From assembly GCA_002812745.2 (NCBI GenBank), contig NCSJ02000096.1:62001-126000 (forward strand): 64,000 nucleotides of DNA, given 5' to 3'. This document shows, one piece after another, positions 45,310 to 57,566 of this stretch. The translations under genes and the position numbers were made by a program. The DNA is from Scytalidium lignicola. Its lineage: Eukaryota > Ascomycota > Leotiomycetes. The notes beneath the pieces are model-generated. The model was not told where the DNA came from and did no database searches. It saw only the letters and a list, made by a program, of their open reading frames with translations. Position 1 is the first letter of the stretch. Each line of letters starts with the position of its first letter.

Positions 45310-46172
45310 ATGGACGCTCCACCTCCATTACCGCCATCTTATCCACCTTACCAAGGTAATATTCCGAACAGCTCATTCTTCAAATCAGGCACCCCTCCTG
45401 CCCCACCGCCAAAGCCAAACAGTCAAGAAGCTAGTCGCCGTGGTACGCCTGCGGGTGGTACTCCTTTTCCACCGTCCTCGGTGGCTGCGACAGAGGCATA
45501 TAATACAGAAAGGAACAATGCCCAAGATTTTGCGGCACAACAAGTGAATCCTTCTGTGGCCACCCCAATAGAAATTGTTCAAGATCCTGGTGAGAACTGG
45601 CTGCCAGAGATCTTAAAAGATGTTTCGTTCGTAATTCCTCCCATGTGAGAGTGGAATTGATGCTAACTTGTAGCAGGAAGCAAGATCTTGCGGACATCTT
45701 GGCTAAGCCTGAGGTATTAGCTGCGCTGGCTCATGCTACCAAGACTGCACCTCGTTCAGTTGCATTGTCCCAAGAACCGCTGAAAGCTTCTCTAGCAGAG
45801 AATATATCTCTTGCATCTCATCTCAAAGAGGTGGAGTCACGGCTCGATCACTTGCGCTCTTCAACTCAAGCCCAACTTTTATCAACCCATGCGCTCGAGC
45901 GACAATGGAAACAGAAGCAGACCGATATGGACCATGCTTTGGCACCATTCTCACCATCATCACTGTATCAGAGGCTCAACCAGGGTGTTCAAGAGCAAGA
46001 GATGGTTTGCCGCGCTCTTGAAGAGAGCTTCCTGGAAGGTGATGGTGGGGTTGCAACGGAGCGAGAGGTGACCGAATGGGTCCGAAGATACAGAGAAGCC
46101 AAGAAGCTTCATTATTCCCGCCGGGAACGAAAAGAGCGGTGGGACGAAGGCCGTGTCGGGGGTTGGAGGTAG
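45310..46172 (+). CDS. VPS37: ESCRT-I subunit Vps37 (Mod(r) domain)
   Basis: Exons are 45310-45626 and 45674-46172, separated by a 47-nt intron with a TGCTAAC branch site; 271 aa. A Pro-rich N-terminus (PPPLPPSYPPYQG) precedes the coiled-coil Mod(r) domain. Its features are LADILAKPEVLAALAH, LAENISLASHLKEVESRLDHL and the C-terminal CRALEESFLEGDGGVATEREVTEWVRRYREAKKLHYSRRE, the conserved end of Vps37. ESCRT-I acts just before ESCRT-II, whose Vps36 gene lies 3.4 kb away in the opposite direction. Whether this pairing is conserved is unknown to me. Confidence 0.9.
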
Positions 46173-47445
46173 TAAGTGTGTATTTCTAATGCAGGCTCCG
46201 ATTGCTATAAAACAGCTATGCCGACGGAATATGAAAGCGTTAGACACAATGGAATTCCGGGATGGATGTGCACAGAATTGGAGAGTCCATTTTATAGTGC
46301 CACTTGGAAGACAGGCTGTTTCATCCTCTACAGTTGGTAGGACATGGAGTGGCAAGCCTTTATATGTTTTTTACTAGCTGTGACACCGGGACTATTTACG
46401 ATCTGCCCGAATCTTCAAGTTTATAGGAAGTCGACAAGATCAGATCGCTACACTTGGTAAAAAGAATGTCTTCGCCATAACGGTCTTATAGTTTTACGGG
46501 AGAAGTTGTAGGGATCTTTGAAATTTTAGAGCTGTACAGGAAGCTGGACTATCAGGTTAGTTCCAGACAAGCTGTTAGATTGAGATACCAAAGGACATAG
46601 AATGGAAGGTAGTTATTCAAAGCGTGCGTGGCTTGACGAACGCAAGGTACGCGAGACATTGCGATAGCCTTGCTCCTTTCTTGACGTTGGGATTGCCCAC
46701 CTCATTGGAGATTTAACTATCTTTGTTTTCGAATCGTACAATCCATGATCACGACAATACAAAATTCCCGCAATACTAGGATATTGACGATGATAGACAA
46801 TAATGACGGCTTAGAGTGATGCTAGCTTATTCCTGCTGCTACCTTGCGATCTGGCACAATGGAGAGAGAAAATGCTCTCTGCGACACGTTGTGGTCTCTT
46901 TCGCTGGAAACACCACACACACATTTTCCCTCTCCTCCACAAGCGCCGAGAATCTTGACCAGATGACCAATATCAAGAGGAAATTAATTACTTGATGAAT
47001 TTCCGCGTGATTGGTCCAAGTGTGGTCTTATCACGTAACTAGCAGTCACCTCTCTAAAACCTACGTTTAGGGGAAACCAGCGTGCAAAGCACGGTTTTCT
47101 CGACCCCTAAGAGCAACCAGACGCGACGTTCACAAGATAGGCGATTCCACTTACATAACGCACCTGCTCTATAAGTTAGATGCTCCGCTATGGCACCCGC
47201 TCTCTTTTCTTTTCTTGTTTTTATTCTCATCCTGCTTCTCTTCATTTCCTGGATTACTTAAAGTCACGGGAATTTTTCTCAGTTTGCTACGCATACTGTA
47301 GGTTGGCTTCGGCGATACAATTCACTATCCGGATCTGCCCCGCAATCAGATTAGATTCTGCAAATACAGTAGCTACAGTACCCCGCCAACAGCCTCCAAG
47401 AAAACTGTGTAGCTCAAGCAACACCTTGTACCATACAGAATCAAC
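46173..47445. promoter_or_regulatory. upstream region of the arginase gene
   Basis: 1.27 kb without a recognisable gene. It should contain the arginase promoter. The last 250 bases include pyrimidine-rich leader sequence. Confidence 0.45.
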
Positions 47446-48647
47446 ATGACAACCGCATCCATGATCCAACCAAAGTTTCTCACAAAAGGCAAAGAGCTTG
47501 GTGTTGTCGCTGTTGGATTTTCCGGCGGCCAGGTATATTTCCTCCTCTTGCTAACTCAATTCATTTTTTCGGGGATTATTTAGATTCCTCATATTCTACT
47601 TCTTTGATATTTCATCGATTACAGCTAACACATTCAAATTACAGTGCAAACCAGGAGTTGATGCCGCTCCTTCAGCCCTCATCTCCTCAGGTCTCCTGAC
47701 GCAGCTCCGTGAAGAGCTGTTGTACGAGATCCACCATGACAACACCGTCCACTCATACAAAGAGCTGCTACCAGCCTCAGATCCGCCTCACCGCAACATG
47801 AAGAACCCTCTCGCCGTCTCAGCAGTGACTAAAGCACTTTCGGAGCAGGTTTACTCTCACGCGCGCGAAGGCCGCTTGGTGCTGACTTTGGGAGGTGACC
47901 ACTCAATTGCCATTGGCACCATTTCAGGCACGGCGCGCGCAATTCGCGAGCGATTGGGCCGGGAGATGGCTGTCATTTGGGTAGATGCGCACGCCGATAT
48001 CAACACACCTGAGACGAGTGACAGCGGTAATATCCATGGAATGCCGGTGGCGTTCCTGACAGGCCTGGCGCGTGAGGAGCGCGAGGATATTTTTGGATGG
48101 ATTAAGGATGAGGGTCGAATTAGTGTGAAGAAGCTTGTGTATATTGGTTTGAGGGACGTGGATCCTGGAGAGAAGAAGATTCTGAGGGAGAATGGCATTA
48201 GGGCGTTTAGTATGCATGATATTGATCGGTGAGTTCATTTTTATCTTCCTCGATATTCTCATTTGAGTTTGTAAATGCAGTAGAAAGATGGGGATCATGA
48301 AAGTTGGCAAGTTATGCTAACACTACAACAGACACGGAATTGGAAGAGTCATGGACATGGCCCTCGGCCATATTGGCAACGACACACCCATTCATCTTTC
48401 CTTCGACGTTGATGCTCTGGACCCAATGTGGGCACCCAGCACCGGCACCCCCGTCCGAGGAGGCTTGACGTTGAGAGAAGGCGATTACATCGCCGAGTGC
48501 GTGCACGAAACCGGGTCTTTAGTCGCCATGGATCTTGTCGAGGTCAATCCTACGCTCGAGCCGGGAGTGAATGACATTGGGGCTCACGAGACCGTACGTG
48601 CGGGCTGTTCACTAGTGAGATGTGCCCTAGGAGAGAGTTTGTTGTAA
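47446..48647 (+). CDS. CAR1: arginase
   Basis: Hydrolyses arginine to ornithine and urea. Exons are 47446-47532, 47645-48228 and 48332-48647, giving 328 aa. Introns are 112 and 103 nt. All binuclear manganese motifs are present: GGDHSIAIG, DAHADINTPETSDSGNIHGMP and SFDVDALDPMWAPSTGTPVRGG. Substrate-binding MDLVEVNP and the C-terminal CALGESLL follow. Intron 1 separates the N-terminal GFSGGQ from CKPGVDAAP, intron 2 separates DIDR from HGIGRVMD. Fungal arginase is normally induced by arginine; no regulator site is claimed here. Confidence 0.96.
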
Positions 48648-50173
48648 TGTATACTGGCTAGCGTCGAGGGGTGACAGGGGCACAAGGAGAACAGGATTCC
48701 TTTTTCTAGGGTTTCTTATCGGATCCAGGAGTATTGGTAGGGATGGCATTTTCTAAGATCACGAGGGAAACCAGCGTTTCCTTTTGCGATCAGGCATAGC
48801 ATAGGATAGGGGGGGGGCAATAGAACGGGTAGCATGATTTAAGCTTTAGGCGTAATAATATATGCCTCTTCCTCTGAATTTCCCTCTTTCCCATAGAACG
48901 GAAGGCCAAACTAAAGACCAAGCTTTGAAGTCTAGACTTCAAGAATAACGGTTAACACACACCTTTACCGAAACTAAGTTTATGTTCTACCCAAAGGAAC
49001 GTCATACTGGAATCCGGCAGCTAATTCCACTTTCAAAACTTGGAACTAGTTTCTTTTATATTGNAAAAAAAANGGCATCAGTAATTAGACAGCCCTATTC
49101 ACCCCTCCTTTTATCAATATTTCCAAGTTTTCCTAAGAAAGACAAAAAACAATACAATACTACTGCTTTTATTGTTTTTCATCCCGTTTCATGATTATTT
49201 TTCGTTAGATCAACTCAGTTGGCTGGCTGGCCTAAACCTACCTACACCCATCTTTTTGTCTATCATATCTGCTGTAAGCTTGTTTGATGTCGTCGACACA
49301 GAATGATGGGGTACCAGTGAATATAATTTACTATCTGGGCTTGAGAAAGTCCTTATTACTTATTCCTTTTTTCTAGTTTTTTTGCATAGCAAGGGAGGTC
49401 AGACATCATAATCTAATAGGCGCTAACCTACATCCATAAGTTCAGTTCCAGTTCATCTGTAATCCCCTTAGAAGGAACAAAAAGAACCTTTTCCCTATCT
49501 CGATGCTAAAAATAGAATACCGTTGAATGTGTTCCTTAAGAGATTTACTGTACTGTACAAAGTGGATTGAAAGAAGACACATATTGCACAGGGGAAAAAG
49601 AAGGTTACTCTTTTAAAAAATCAGATGAAAATTCTAGATGAAAATTCTATTTCTTCCATCTCATCTCAAAAACCATATACAGGCCACTGAAACAAGATTC
49701 CTTCCCCACACCACAGCAACAAATCATTCCCAATGGATCCATTTGTTTTGCTCTCTATTCCACCTTGGTATCAAACTTTCCTCCAGAGATTCGTTAAAAT
49801 GAGCGTGATATTGTCCATCTATGACAACAAAAATAAAACCACAAAAAAAGAGGAGACGGAAAACACCTCCCTCCAATGTAAAACTCCGAAAACATATGTA
49901 CAAAGTCACCGAGGAAATTCCCGTCCCCCTTTCACATNAAAAAAAAGACTCCATTTTAAACACCGCCTCCCCAAATTGTCCGAGCGACTGAGCAGTTGTG
50001 AAAGAGAAAGATCTGCTGCTGAGAGAGCCGAGATGATTCAGTAAAATCTGCCACATGGCCGGTTGCAGAAAAGTATATACAACGAAAGTGTGCCTTAAAA
50101 AAAGGGATTGGCTAGTTGGTAAAGCAATGAATGCTCTGTCCAAAAATTAACGAGAAAGCCAGTTCTCGTCAAA
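48648..50173. other. convergent spacer arginase / Ser-rich hypothetical gene
   Basis: 1.5 kb of AT-rich sequence with three Ns next to A-runs (49064, 49073, 49938) and homopolymers. It probably holds long 3' untranslated regions. Short ORFs have no similarity that I recognise. Confidence 0.5.
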
Positions 50174-51148
50174 CTAGATCCACATTGTGGCTATGGATGG
50201 CTGCTTGGTGTCATAGAATGTGCTCACGAACAAGCCATGAATCTCCTTCATGTAATCCTCGGCGCAGAATTTGAACAGACCGCGGGAGATCATCTCTTGT
50301 TCCTCTTGATCGATGACTTGCATCTTGTCTTTCACGCCAAACTCCTCTGCGATCTCCGAGACCTTTGCAAGCTCATTGCCGAATGGGTGAGGCTCATTCT
50401 TTTGCATCCAGGATTGAACGTGAACGTTAGACTGCATTTGGGGTCGTACGGGAGACTGCACTTTAAGTTGCTCTAGGGGTTGCTGCTCGGCGATGGTATC
50501 CACGTTGCTGCTAAACATCAACAGGGATGAACGAGTGGAGATGCTGTTCTTCTGCGATGACATGCGTGATATGGAGAGCTTCCTGGACACAATCTCGTGC
50601 GACTTCTTGGTGTGGGAGAGAGCACGTTGCGGGACGGCGGGAGCAGATGGGTCACTTGAGATGCTCGAAGAAGTGCTTTGTCTGGTAGATGCACTGCGGT
50701 GGGTGGATGTGGAGGTGGATGTGGTTGCAGTGCTGTGGCTCGTGGATGCGCTGTGTCGGACGGAGGAGCTGTGCTTGACGGATGCGCTGTGCTTTGGCAA
50801 AGATGTGCTCTGTCTGTCTACGGCGGCGGAGAAATACCCTGAGAGGTGGTTTGGTTCGACCGTGGTTGGGGAGGACTCGATAGAAGAAGTATCTGGCGAG
50901 GTTGGAGGGGTGGATGCCGTGGTTGCTGACTCTGAGTCAGAACTAGCTGAGGCGTTGCTTGGGTATATATCTGGAGCATTGTATGACAGCATGTTTGTTG
51001 TTGAAATTAGCTCCACGGGCGCCGAGATCTTACTCCTGAGATTGCCGACGCTGAAGGAGTGCTTTGGTGCCGGACCGCGCTGTGGTGAAGCCGAGATCTC
51101 GGACTTCTTCACGCCGCGCCTGGTGGTGAATGCACGAGCAAGCGACAT
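50174..51148 (-). CDS. Ser/Thr-rich conserved fungal hypothetical protein
   Basis: A single-exon 324-aa protein. The N-terminus MSLARAFTTRRGVKKSEIS and the block SKISAPVELISTTNMLSYNAPDIYP look conserved in ascomycetes (recall, not searched). The middle (about 75-190) is a Ser/Thr/His-rich low-complexity stretch built of short H-S-A-S repeats. The C-terminus is folded: KMQVIDQEEQEMISRGLFKFCAEDYMKEIHGLF. No membrane helix or catalytic motif. The 4.2-kb upstream spacer is unusually long, as often seen for regulatory genes with long leaders. Function unknown. Confidence 0.75.
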   Translation of the reverse strand: MSLARAFTTRRGVKKSEISASPQRGPAPKHSFSVGNLRSKISAPVELISTTNMLSYNAPDIYPSNASASSDSESATTASTPPTSPDTSSIESSPTTVEPNHLSGYFSAAVDRQSTSLPKHSASVKHSSSVRHSASTSHSTATTSTSTSTHRSASTRQSTSSSISSDPSAPAVPQRALSHTKKSHEIVSRKLSISRMSSQKNSISTRSSLLMFSSNVDTIAEQQPLEQLKVQSPVRPQMQSNVHVQSWMQKNEPHPFGNELAKVSEIAEEFGVKDKMQVIDQEEQEMISRGLFKFCAEDYMKEIHGLFVSTFYDTKQPSIATMWI

Positions 51149-54100
51149 CTTTTCAAATTGAAGTCAAAAAAATAAAATATAATCTGGCTTCAGTGAATAA
51201 GTGCACAAAGTGGAATTTTATCACGATTTGGGCCTGTCGCGGGGTATTTGCGACCTCGAATTCCGATGTGGTGGTGTTCGAGTATCGGTTGGTGAACCAC
51301 GAGCGGATAATTGGGGGTATTCTTGCGGGTGAAGTCTTTCGGATGAATTGAGAAAAAGAAGGGCGGATGATCAACAATCCGGAGAAAATATGAAACAAAA
51401 ATCTTCTTCTCGAGAGGATGGAGTCGAAACCAGACAGATGCTTCAGCTGATGGTTTTTTTAATTTCTAGTTCGATCGATCGCGACACTGGATGGATGATC
51501 GAGTTCGAGAGAAGGGACGTTAGAAAGAAAATAAGATTTGTTTTTTGCCGACGAGTTTTGGGCGATTCGTGAACTTGTTGGACAAGTTATATGTTTCGTT
51601 ATTTACAGAAACTCGAATTCAGTCAAAGTAATCCTGCAGTGAGTGAATAAAAAAAAATCGAGATTCGCAAGGACGCAGTCCTCGAATAGTTTGATGGATG
51701 GGCACAGAGCTGGGTGCAAAAAGGAGTGCAGCGATCGCGATTGCGGATCGATTGTTCTCGGCTTCAGGGTCTCTCTCGAAGGGTCCTCGCGTTCAGTGAA
51801 GAGGGAGGAGGAAGGACCAGGTCTGGAATTGCGCGTTTCGAGAGAGCGATTGCCGGACCAGGGGATAAGGAGCGTGATGTCGGTCGAACAGCCAGGTTCT
51901 GCGATGAAAATCCAGATGAGGAGGGAAGGAATGAAGACGACTTGTCTGTCGTGAAGAGTCGTGGAATGACCGCCGATGGAGAAGAGGGAAGGGAAGGAAA
52001 GGGGGAAGGGGAAGGGGAAGGGGAAGAAGAAGAATAGGACTAGGAAGATCGGTTGATAAGAAGAGCGTGGAAAAAGGTGTGAACAGTGCGTGGTTTGGTT
52101 GCTGCGCTGGATCCACCCAAAAGGGGTCTCTTTCCCTCTTTCCCTTTGCCAAACGCCCGTTCGTTTGCTGCCAACCGACGAACTTGAGCTTGACAAGTCA
52201 CGCTGGCCAATGAGCGGGCGCGACACGACACGGCAAGTCAAAGCGACGGTTCCGCGAAAAATTCTGCTGCAGGGATTTTCGGACGGATGCTGGATGCTGG
52301 TTGTTGGTGTGTGTCTCGGGTGGCAAGGAGGAAGGGGAGAGAACGAACGGGTTCCTGAATTGAAGATTCCAGCGTGCGTGGGTGCACCAGCGCACCGAAA
52401 AATATGTACAGTATTAAACAGAAATAGAGCACAAGTTGCGGTTGGCATATTATTATAAGAATCATAGAACCATACTACTACTGTACAGTACTACTATCTC
52501 TAATGCATGCGGACAATTAATAACTTCCTGTGGACTGCAGCAAAAGTCGGTCCTTCGATGGGCAGCATGACTTTCTCCACGCTCCGGGCTGGTTCTGGCG
52601 TTCTGCTTCTGGCCCTCGGCCCTGCATGCCCTTGCACAATAAGGCACACACCACCCACATCCGACTAGGGCAGCTAGGGCAACTGGGGCAACTAAGTGCA
52701 ACTAAGGCCAAAGGGTCCTGCATCCGACATCCCCATTGGCTGGAACTAGCCCCGGTGGTTGAAAGTGTTGAAACAGGCACTTGTCAAACGTAGAGGTGTG
52801 GCACTTTGATTGGAACGTTACTCCTCTTTTTTTCTGTCTTCCACTTCCGCTAACTGGCCTCGATGTTTCGCACCAAGACACCCACCACCGCTCAAATGGG
52901 CTGTCGAGGCTGTTTTTGGCTGTTTGGCGGTTTGGCGGCTTTTGGTTTGGTTTCTTCTGTCGCAAGGCATCGTCAGCATGCTGAAGTGAGGCTATTTCCT
53001 GTGTTTCTTCACAGGCGCCTAATGAGAGTCCGACTTCATCACCGTTTTTGTTTCTTGTTTCTTGTTTCTTCGTGGCTTGGCTTTGGTTTTCTTTTTACTG
53101 TAGATCCGCCACGAGGCGGGCGGTTTCAACTCTCTCCTCATAGCTAGACCAGTCCCGGTACTTGGTCCAGACGAAACAAAATGGCTGACGGCAATGGCAC
53201 GACTGGTCATGATTTAATCAACCCCTTCAAGCCAGAAAGCGCGCGCATAGCTGATCTCTCTCTCTCTCTCTCTCTTTGTGTGTGTGGCGATAATGTCTAT
53301 TCTTGACAGTGCATTCATGATGTGACTTCTCTGTGCCATCATTACTTTGACGATACAGGACACGCTTCCTTCTCACTTATCATGTTTTAAGGTTGTGAAG
53401 ATGCAACATTGCTCTGTCTGCCTGTCATGCATATCAGGTCACATCAATATCCACATCCACCATCCACATCCATCCTCGGCTTGTCCGGCCTTTTCTGATC
53501 CCCCCCGCACCTCATCATCAGCTCTCTCTTATCCTCACTTATCGCAGACGGTCCCTTTGTCGCGCGGGGTATTCAGAAAGAAGTTGAGGACACGCTTGCC
53601 TCACTTGCATTTCCCTCTCTCTATCTCTATTTCTCTCTCTCTGTCTATGTGTGTGTGTGTCCCACGCTCTATTGTTTGCTGACCTTCCTTAAGAGCTTGT
53701 ACTGTATCTACTATGCATAATCTGAAATAGGCATGAACGGCTTCTCTACCGGTACTACCAAATATGAGCACTGGTGAACTAACTTCTTTGATGCCATCTC
53801 TAGATTAGAGCAGCCACCTTAATAATCCAACACTCTCACGTAACTTTACCCAAAGCCTGATCCGGCCTTGCAAGGGATTGTCCTTCACCCTAATTCTTCA
53901 ATCACCTTTGCACCACAGCATAAAAGCAACACATGCACAGGCGGCTCTCCCTCTCCGTCTCCTTCACCACTCCATCGCCTTCTCGGCCTCCATGATTTCG
54001 TAACTACGACATCCCTCCTCCCACCTGCCATTATCTCTAGATATACCCCTACAGCTTCGCTATGAGCAAACCTGCCCTCCTACTACGACAACCACCTTGG

Positions 54101-55384
54101 TCATGCCTACTCTTGAGCCAATCAAGCCACTTCTCCTCCACGCTCAGCTTTGGTTAGGAAAGAAATGGCTTCAAATATCAAGGACCGAGCGTATCCAAAG
54201 GTCGAATTATTAAAGTCCTCTGTGAGCCGAGGCTTTTAAACTACATCAAACAAACATACATCTACACCCGTGCCGAAGGTTTACGCAACGGACCATATTA
54301 ACGGAGGCCTACATACAATTGAAAATTGCTGCGATTATTGATTTGGCAGTTTTGCGGGGATGGCTATCCGGAGTATTGGAAGTATTCTAAAAGCTCACTT
54401 TGGAGACTTGTTAATATGTCTGATTGGGTACCTTGAGTTGAAGCATGCGGTGATGAGATAACGGGCACGATTGGTCAGTAACTTAGTACTTGTGGATGGA
54501 TGATTACGACATGCAAATCGGCATCCATCGTGCTTGGTTGAACTTCATTGGAACCCTGTATACAAACTTCTATCCTCTTTTGGACAGTCGGCTCACGCTC
54601 CTTTTGAATTGGCATTGATTTAGTCTAACTAAGGGGTAACGATTGAGGAAGGCTAACTTGCTCAAGTACTGTACAAAGAGCTAGAACTTAACCCACGTCG
54701 ACTCTCTCCCACAAAGTTAGCTCTTTGATCCAATCTCTAACTGATAGAGTGTAGCAAAGAATCAATAACATTTTGTCTTGATCTCTGCATATACCGCGGC
54801 TGTGAAATATGGCCTAGGAGGAGAAGCACCTTTTCAGTGTTACTGTCTAGCGCCTAGTCTGCGCCCCTATCTCTTCCGGACTTCAGGTCCTAACAGTTTC
54901 CTATCGCACCAACACAATCGGTACCATCCATTTGCAAAATTGCTTTAAAGGGAAAGAGTTGAAGGCCCTCCAGATGAGCCAGAGGAGAGCGGGAAGGGCT
55001 TCGTGGCTTGCTTAACCAATCGGGAGAAACTCTCACCTCTCCAATATAGTCCAGGAGATCCCATAACAGTCTCTGGTTACCACCAACTGTGAAGCATAGC
55101 CACGCCTAGCGAACAATCGCTATGATCATGCTAACCACTCGACTAGCTATAGTCTATCTCATGATCTCTTGGCTGTGCCACGAAGAGGGCAGTTGAGAGG
55201 AGGGAGGAAGGTGAGAGGGCGAGGAGACCAGGGGGTGAAGAAAAGAAAGATTAAAGGTCGAAAAGGTAAATGAGTAAGAGGAGCGGCTTTACACAATGGT
55301 TCGGGCGGCAAGGGAGCGCCGTGCTCGAGGGAGAGCGTTCCGCATAATTCACAGGCCCCAATCTGCATCTTTCTTTTCACCCCT
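51149..55384. promoter_or_regulatory. 4.2-kb non-coding region with microsatellites
   Basis: No exon with recognisable similarity was found on either strand. The part nearest the Ser/Thr-rich gene (51150-52500) has GC-richer, purine/pyrimidine-biased DNA, including a GGGGAA tract at 51995-52030. (TC)n followed by (TG)n lies at 53252-53285 and again, interrupted, at 53614-53662. The composition suggests a long promoter and 5' leader. A long minus ORF at 51603-52448 has Pro/Phe/Ser runs from the microsatellite and is not credible as a gene. Confidence 0.5.
53252..53285. repeat. compound (TC)n-(TG)n microsatellite
   Basis: About 12 TC dinucleotides run into a TG run, with the same combination 330 bp further on at 53614-53662. 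Slippage-prone and likely polymorphic between strains. Confidence 0.8.
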
Positions 55385-57131
55385 CTAATCCTCCTCCATT
55401 GACTCCCAACCATCCTTCCCATTTCCATCGGAATCTCCACCCTCACCCTCACCATCCTCTTCATCTTCCGAGTCACTATCATCTTCTTCCACTCCAACCA
55501 ACTTCTCCTTGACTTCACCCTCAACCGGCGCCACCCGATTCGCAAATGCACTACGCACGGCTGCATTCGTTGAAGTATCCCAGATTTTACACGTCCCATT
55601 ACTGCCTCCCACTGCCAACCTGAACCCAACCTCCTGGTCCGGTGCAAACACGGTGGAAAAGACCTTACCAACGTCCAGGTCCCGCGAGACAACCATCGTC
55701 GGGCCTGACGCTTGTAGATTCCACAGCTTGACCTGCTTATCCGTAGAACCCGTGGCCATGAACCCCGGGATCACGGGATTGATATCAAACGATGATATTG
55801 ACTCGTCGTGGGCCTGTAGAATCCATACCGGCTTGCTGCTCGCCGGGTTGGCAGGTGCCATACGGACGTCGTGATAGTGGATGATTCCCCTCTCTGTTGA
55901 GATATAGAAGAAGTTGGGATCGTGAGGATCCCACCGCACGTTCTCAACATCGCTTTCTACACCCCATCGCGGCACCTTAGCATCGGGAGCTCTCATATCT
56001 GCCGCTACGACTGTGCGATCGTAACTCCCGCTGAGTAATACTGTAGATTCCTTAGGATGCCATGCTAAAGAGCAGACTTTATCCGTGTGATGCGTATACG
56101 ATTTTGCACACTTCGTAGTGTTCAGATCCCAGAGCTTCACCGTCCTGTCTGCAGATGACGATGCCAGGAGATTCCGATGTTGTCGATTGGCAGCCAGCGA
56201 TAAGACTGCATCGACATGGTAATCATCATTAGCCTTCTTCGACTTCTTGCGTTTCTTATGTTTCTTTTTCTTGTCGCCATCCTCTGGGTTGCCTGAGCTA
56301 CCTTCGCCTCCCTGACCTAGAATGGCATTGGGATACATGCAGTCGATGGTATCTAGATCCCAGATCTCAATATCTGGATCAAATGTTCCTACGGCGATAA
56401 AATTGGCTCTTGAATCCTTGTCGACATTTGCCTTCCCTATCGGTAAATCTAACCACTCCACACACAATGGTATCGCTGGTAACATAATATCGTGGTGCAC
56501 ATAGAGATTGTCTGCCTCATCCTCGTAGACGTAGACTTCTAGATGTGCTACTTCATCCTCGACCTTCGCTGCTAGCACGAGGTTATCTGTAGCTAAGATC
56601 TGAAGCTCTTCTCTATCCTCATCATCCTCCTCGTTCTCCTTCATCGTGATGTATGGATCTTCCTCATTCGAAGCATGGTATGCGAGCGATTTTACGTTTC
56701 CAAACATGCCCATTTCCTCTCCATTTAAATCGTCGCCATCATCATCATAATGTTCAAGATCGTATTCCTTAAGATCATCATCTTCATCCCTATCCAAAAG
56801 AGACAGATTAGTCAAACATGAAAATTTTGCAAGAGTATGTAGGTTAGGCAAAAACTTACGCTTTAGATTTCACTCTTGTAGCTCCTGCTTCTTCCTCCTC
56901 CTCATCATCTTCCTCGTTCTTTTTCGCGCCGTCATCCTCATCCATAGCTTCGTCGTCGCCCTCAGCTGCCTCGCCCTTACGAGCACCATCTAAATCTTCA
57001 TTTGCATCATTAAGCTGTAGCCTCGCAAGCTCCGCAATGCGCTGGAACTCCTCCTCGTCGAACTGGTACCTTGTCGGAAAGGGCGCCGCAAAGCCACGCG
57101 GCACCCATGCTGTGGCCGTTATCATTGACAT
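55385..57131 (-). CDS. PWP1: Pwp1 WD40 ribosome biogenesis protein
   Basis: Nucleolar WD-repeat protein needed for 60S assembly and early chromatin-linked rRNA events. Exons are 57131-56860 and 56789-55385 (70-nt intron), giving 558 aa. The N-terminus MSMITATAWVPRGFAAPFPTRY is diagnostic. An acidic region (about 50-115) precedes WD repeats with FIAVGTFDPDIEIWDLD, NLLASSSADRTVKLWDL, VLLSGSYDRTVVAADMR, FMATGSTDKQVKLWNL and LAVGGSNGTCKIWDT. A Lys-rich insert (KKKKHKKRKKSKK) lies between repeats and can act as a nucleolar signal. The C-terminus is acidic. Confidence 0.94.
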
Positions 57132-57566
57132 GGCGGGCAATATATATTTATTGCGCTCTTAACCCTTTCTTTTTAAATGAGAACCGAATTGGTCCCTTTT
57201 TTTGTATTCTCCCCCAATTTTCTTTTGGAAGGCGGGATGCAGGATATGTTTTCGCAACTTTTTTTTTTTAATCGAGCTGTGGGGTTCTGGATTATTTTGC
57301 TTGGTTGGAGGGGGACCCTGGTCGTTTCGTTCGCGCTTCCGCAACCTGGGAGAAAAAAAAAAGTTGGAGCTCGCGCCGAACTGAATTGTCAGATAACTTA
57401 TCGCATTGTATTGCTGCCAAACGATTGCGATGAACTTTTACTTAAATTTTCTTCCTACATTTCTAAATTAATTAGAAGATGTCAATCTATCATTAGGCCT
57501 AATATTCTATTCATAACTATAAAATAGAGGTTTAAAAAGTCGGTTAATGTTCGAAAAACTACAACC
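57132..57566. promoter_or_regulatory. divergent promoter PWP1 / DHR2
   Basis: 435 bp between two ribosome-biogenesis genes transcribed apart, with T-runs at 57257 and an A-run at 57353. Shared regulation is plausible but not shown. Confidence 0.45.

Noticed and set aside
51603..52448. 281-codon minus-strand ORF in the long spacer
   Set aside because: Its translation is dominated by Pro, Phe and Ser runs from a GGGGAA/TTCCCC tract, overlaps several equally long ORFs in other frames and has no domain pattern. Low-complexity DNA explains it.
54985..55165. tRNA-like stretches on the minus strand (for example GTCGAGTGGTTAGCATG)
   Set aside because: They contain an A-box-like piece and a short stem but no consistent acceptor or T-arm pairing, so I do not call a tRNA.
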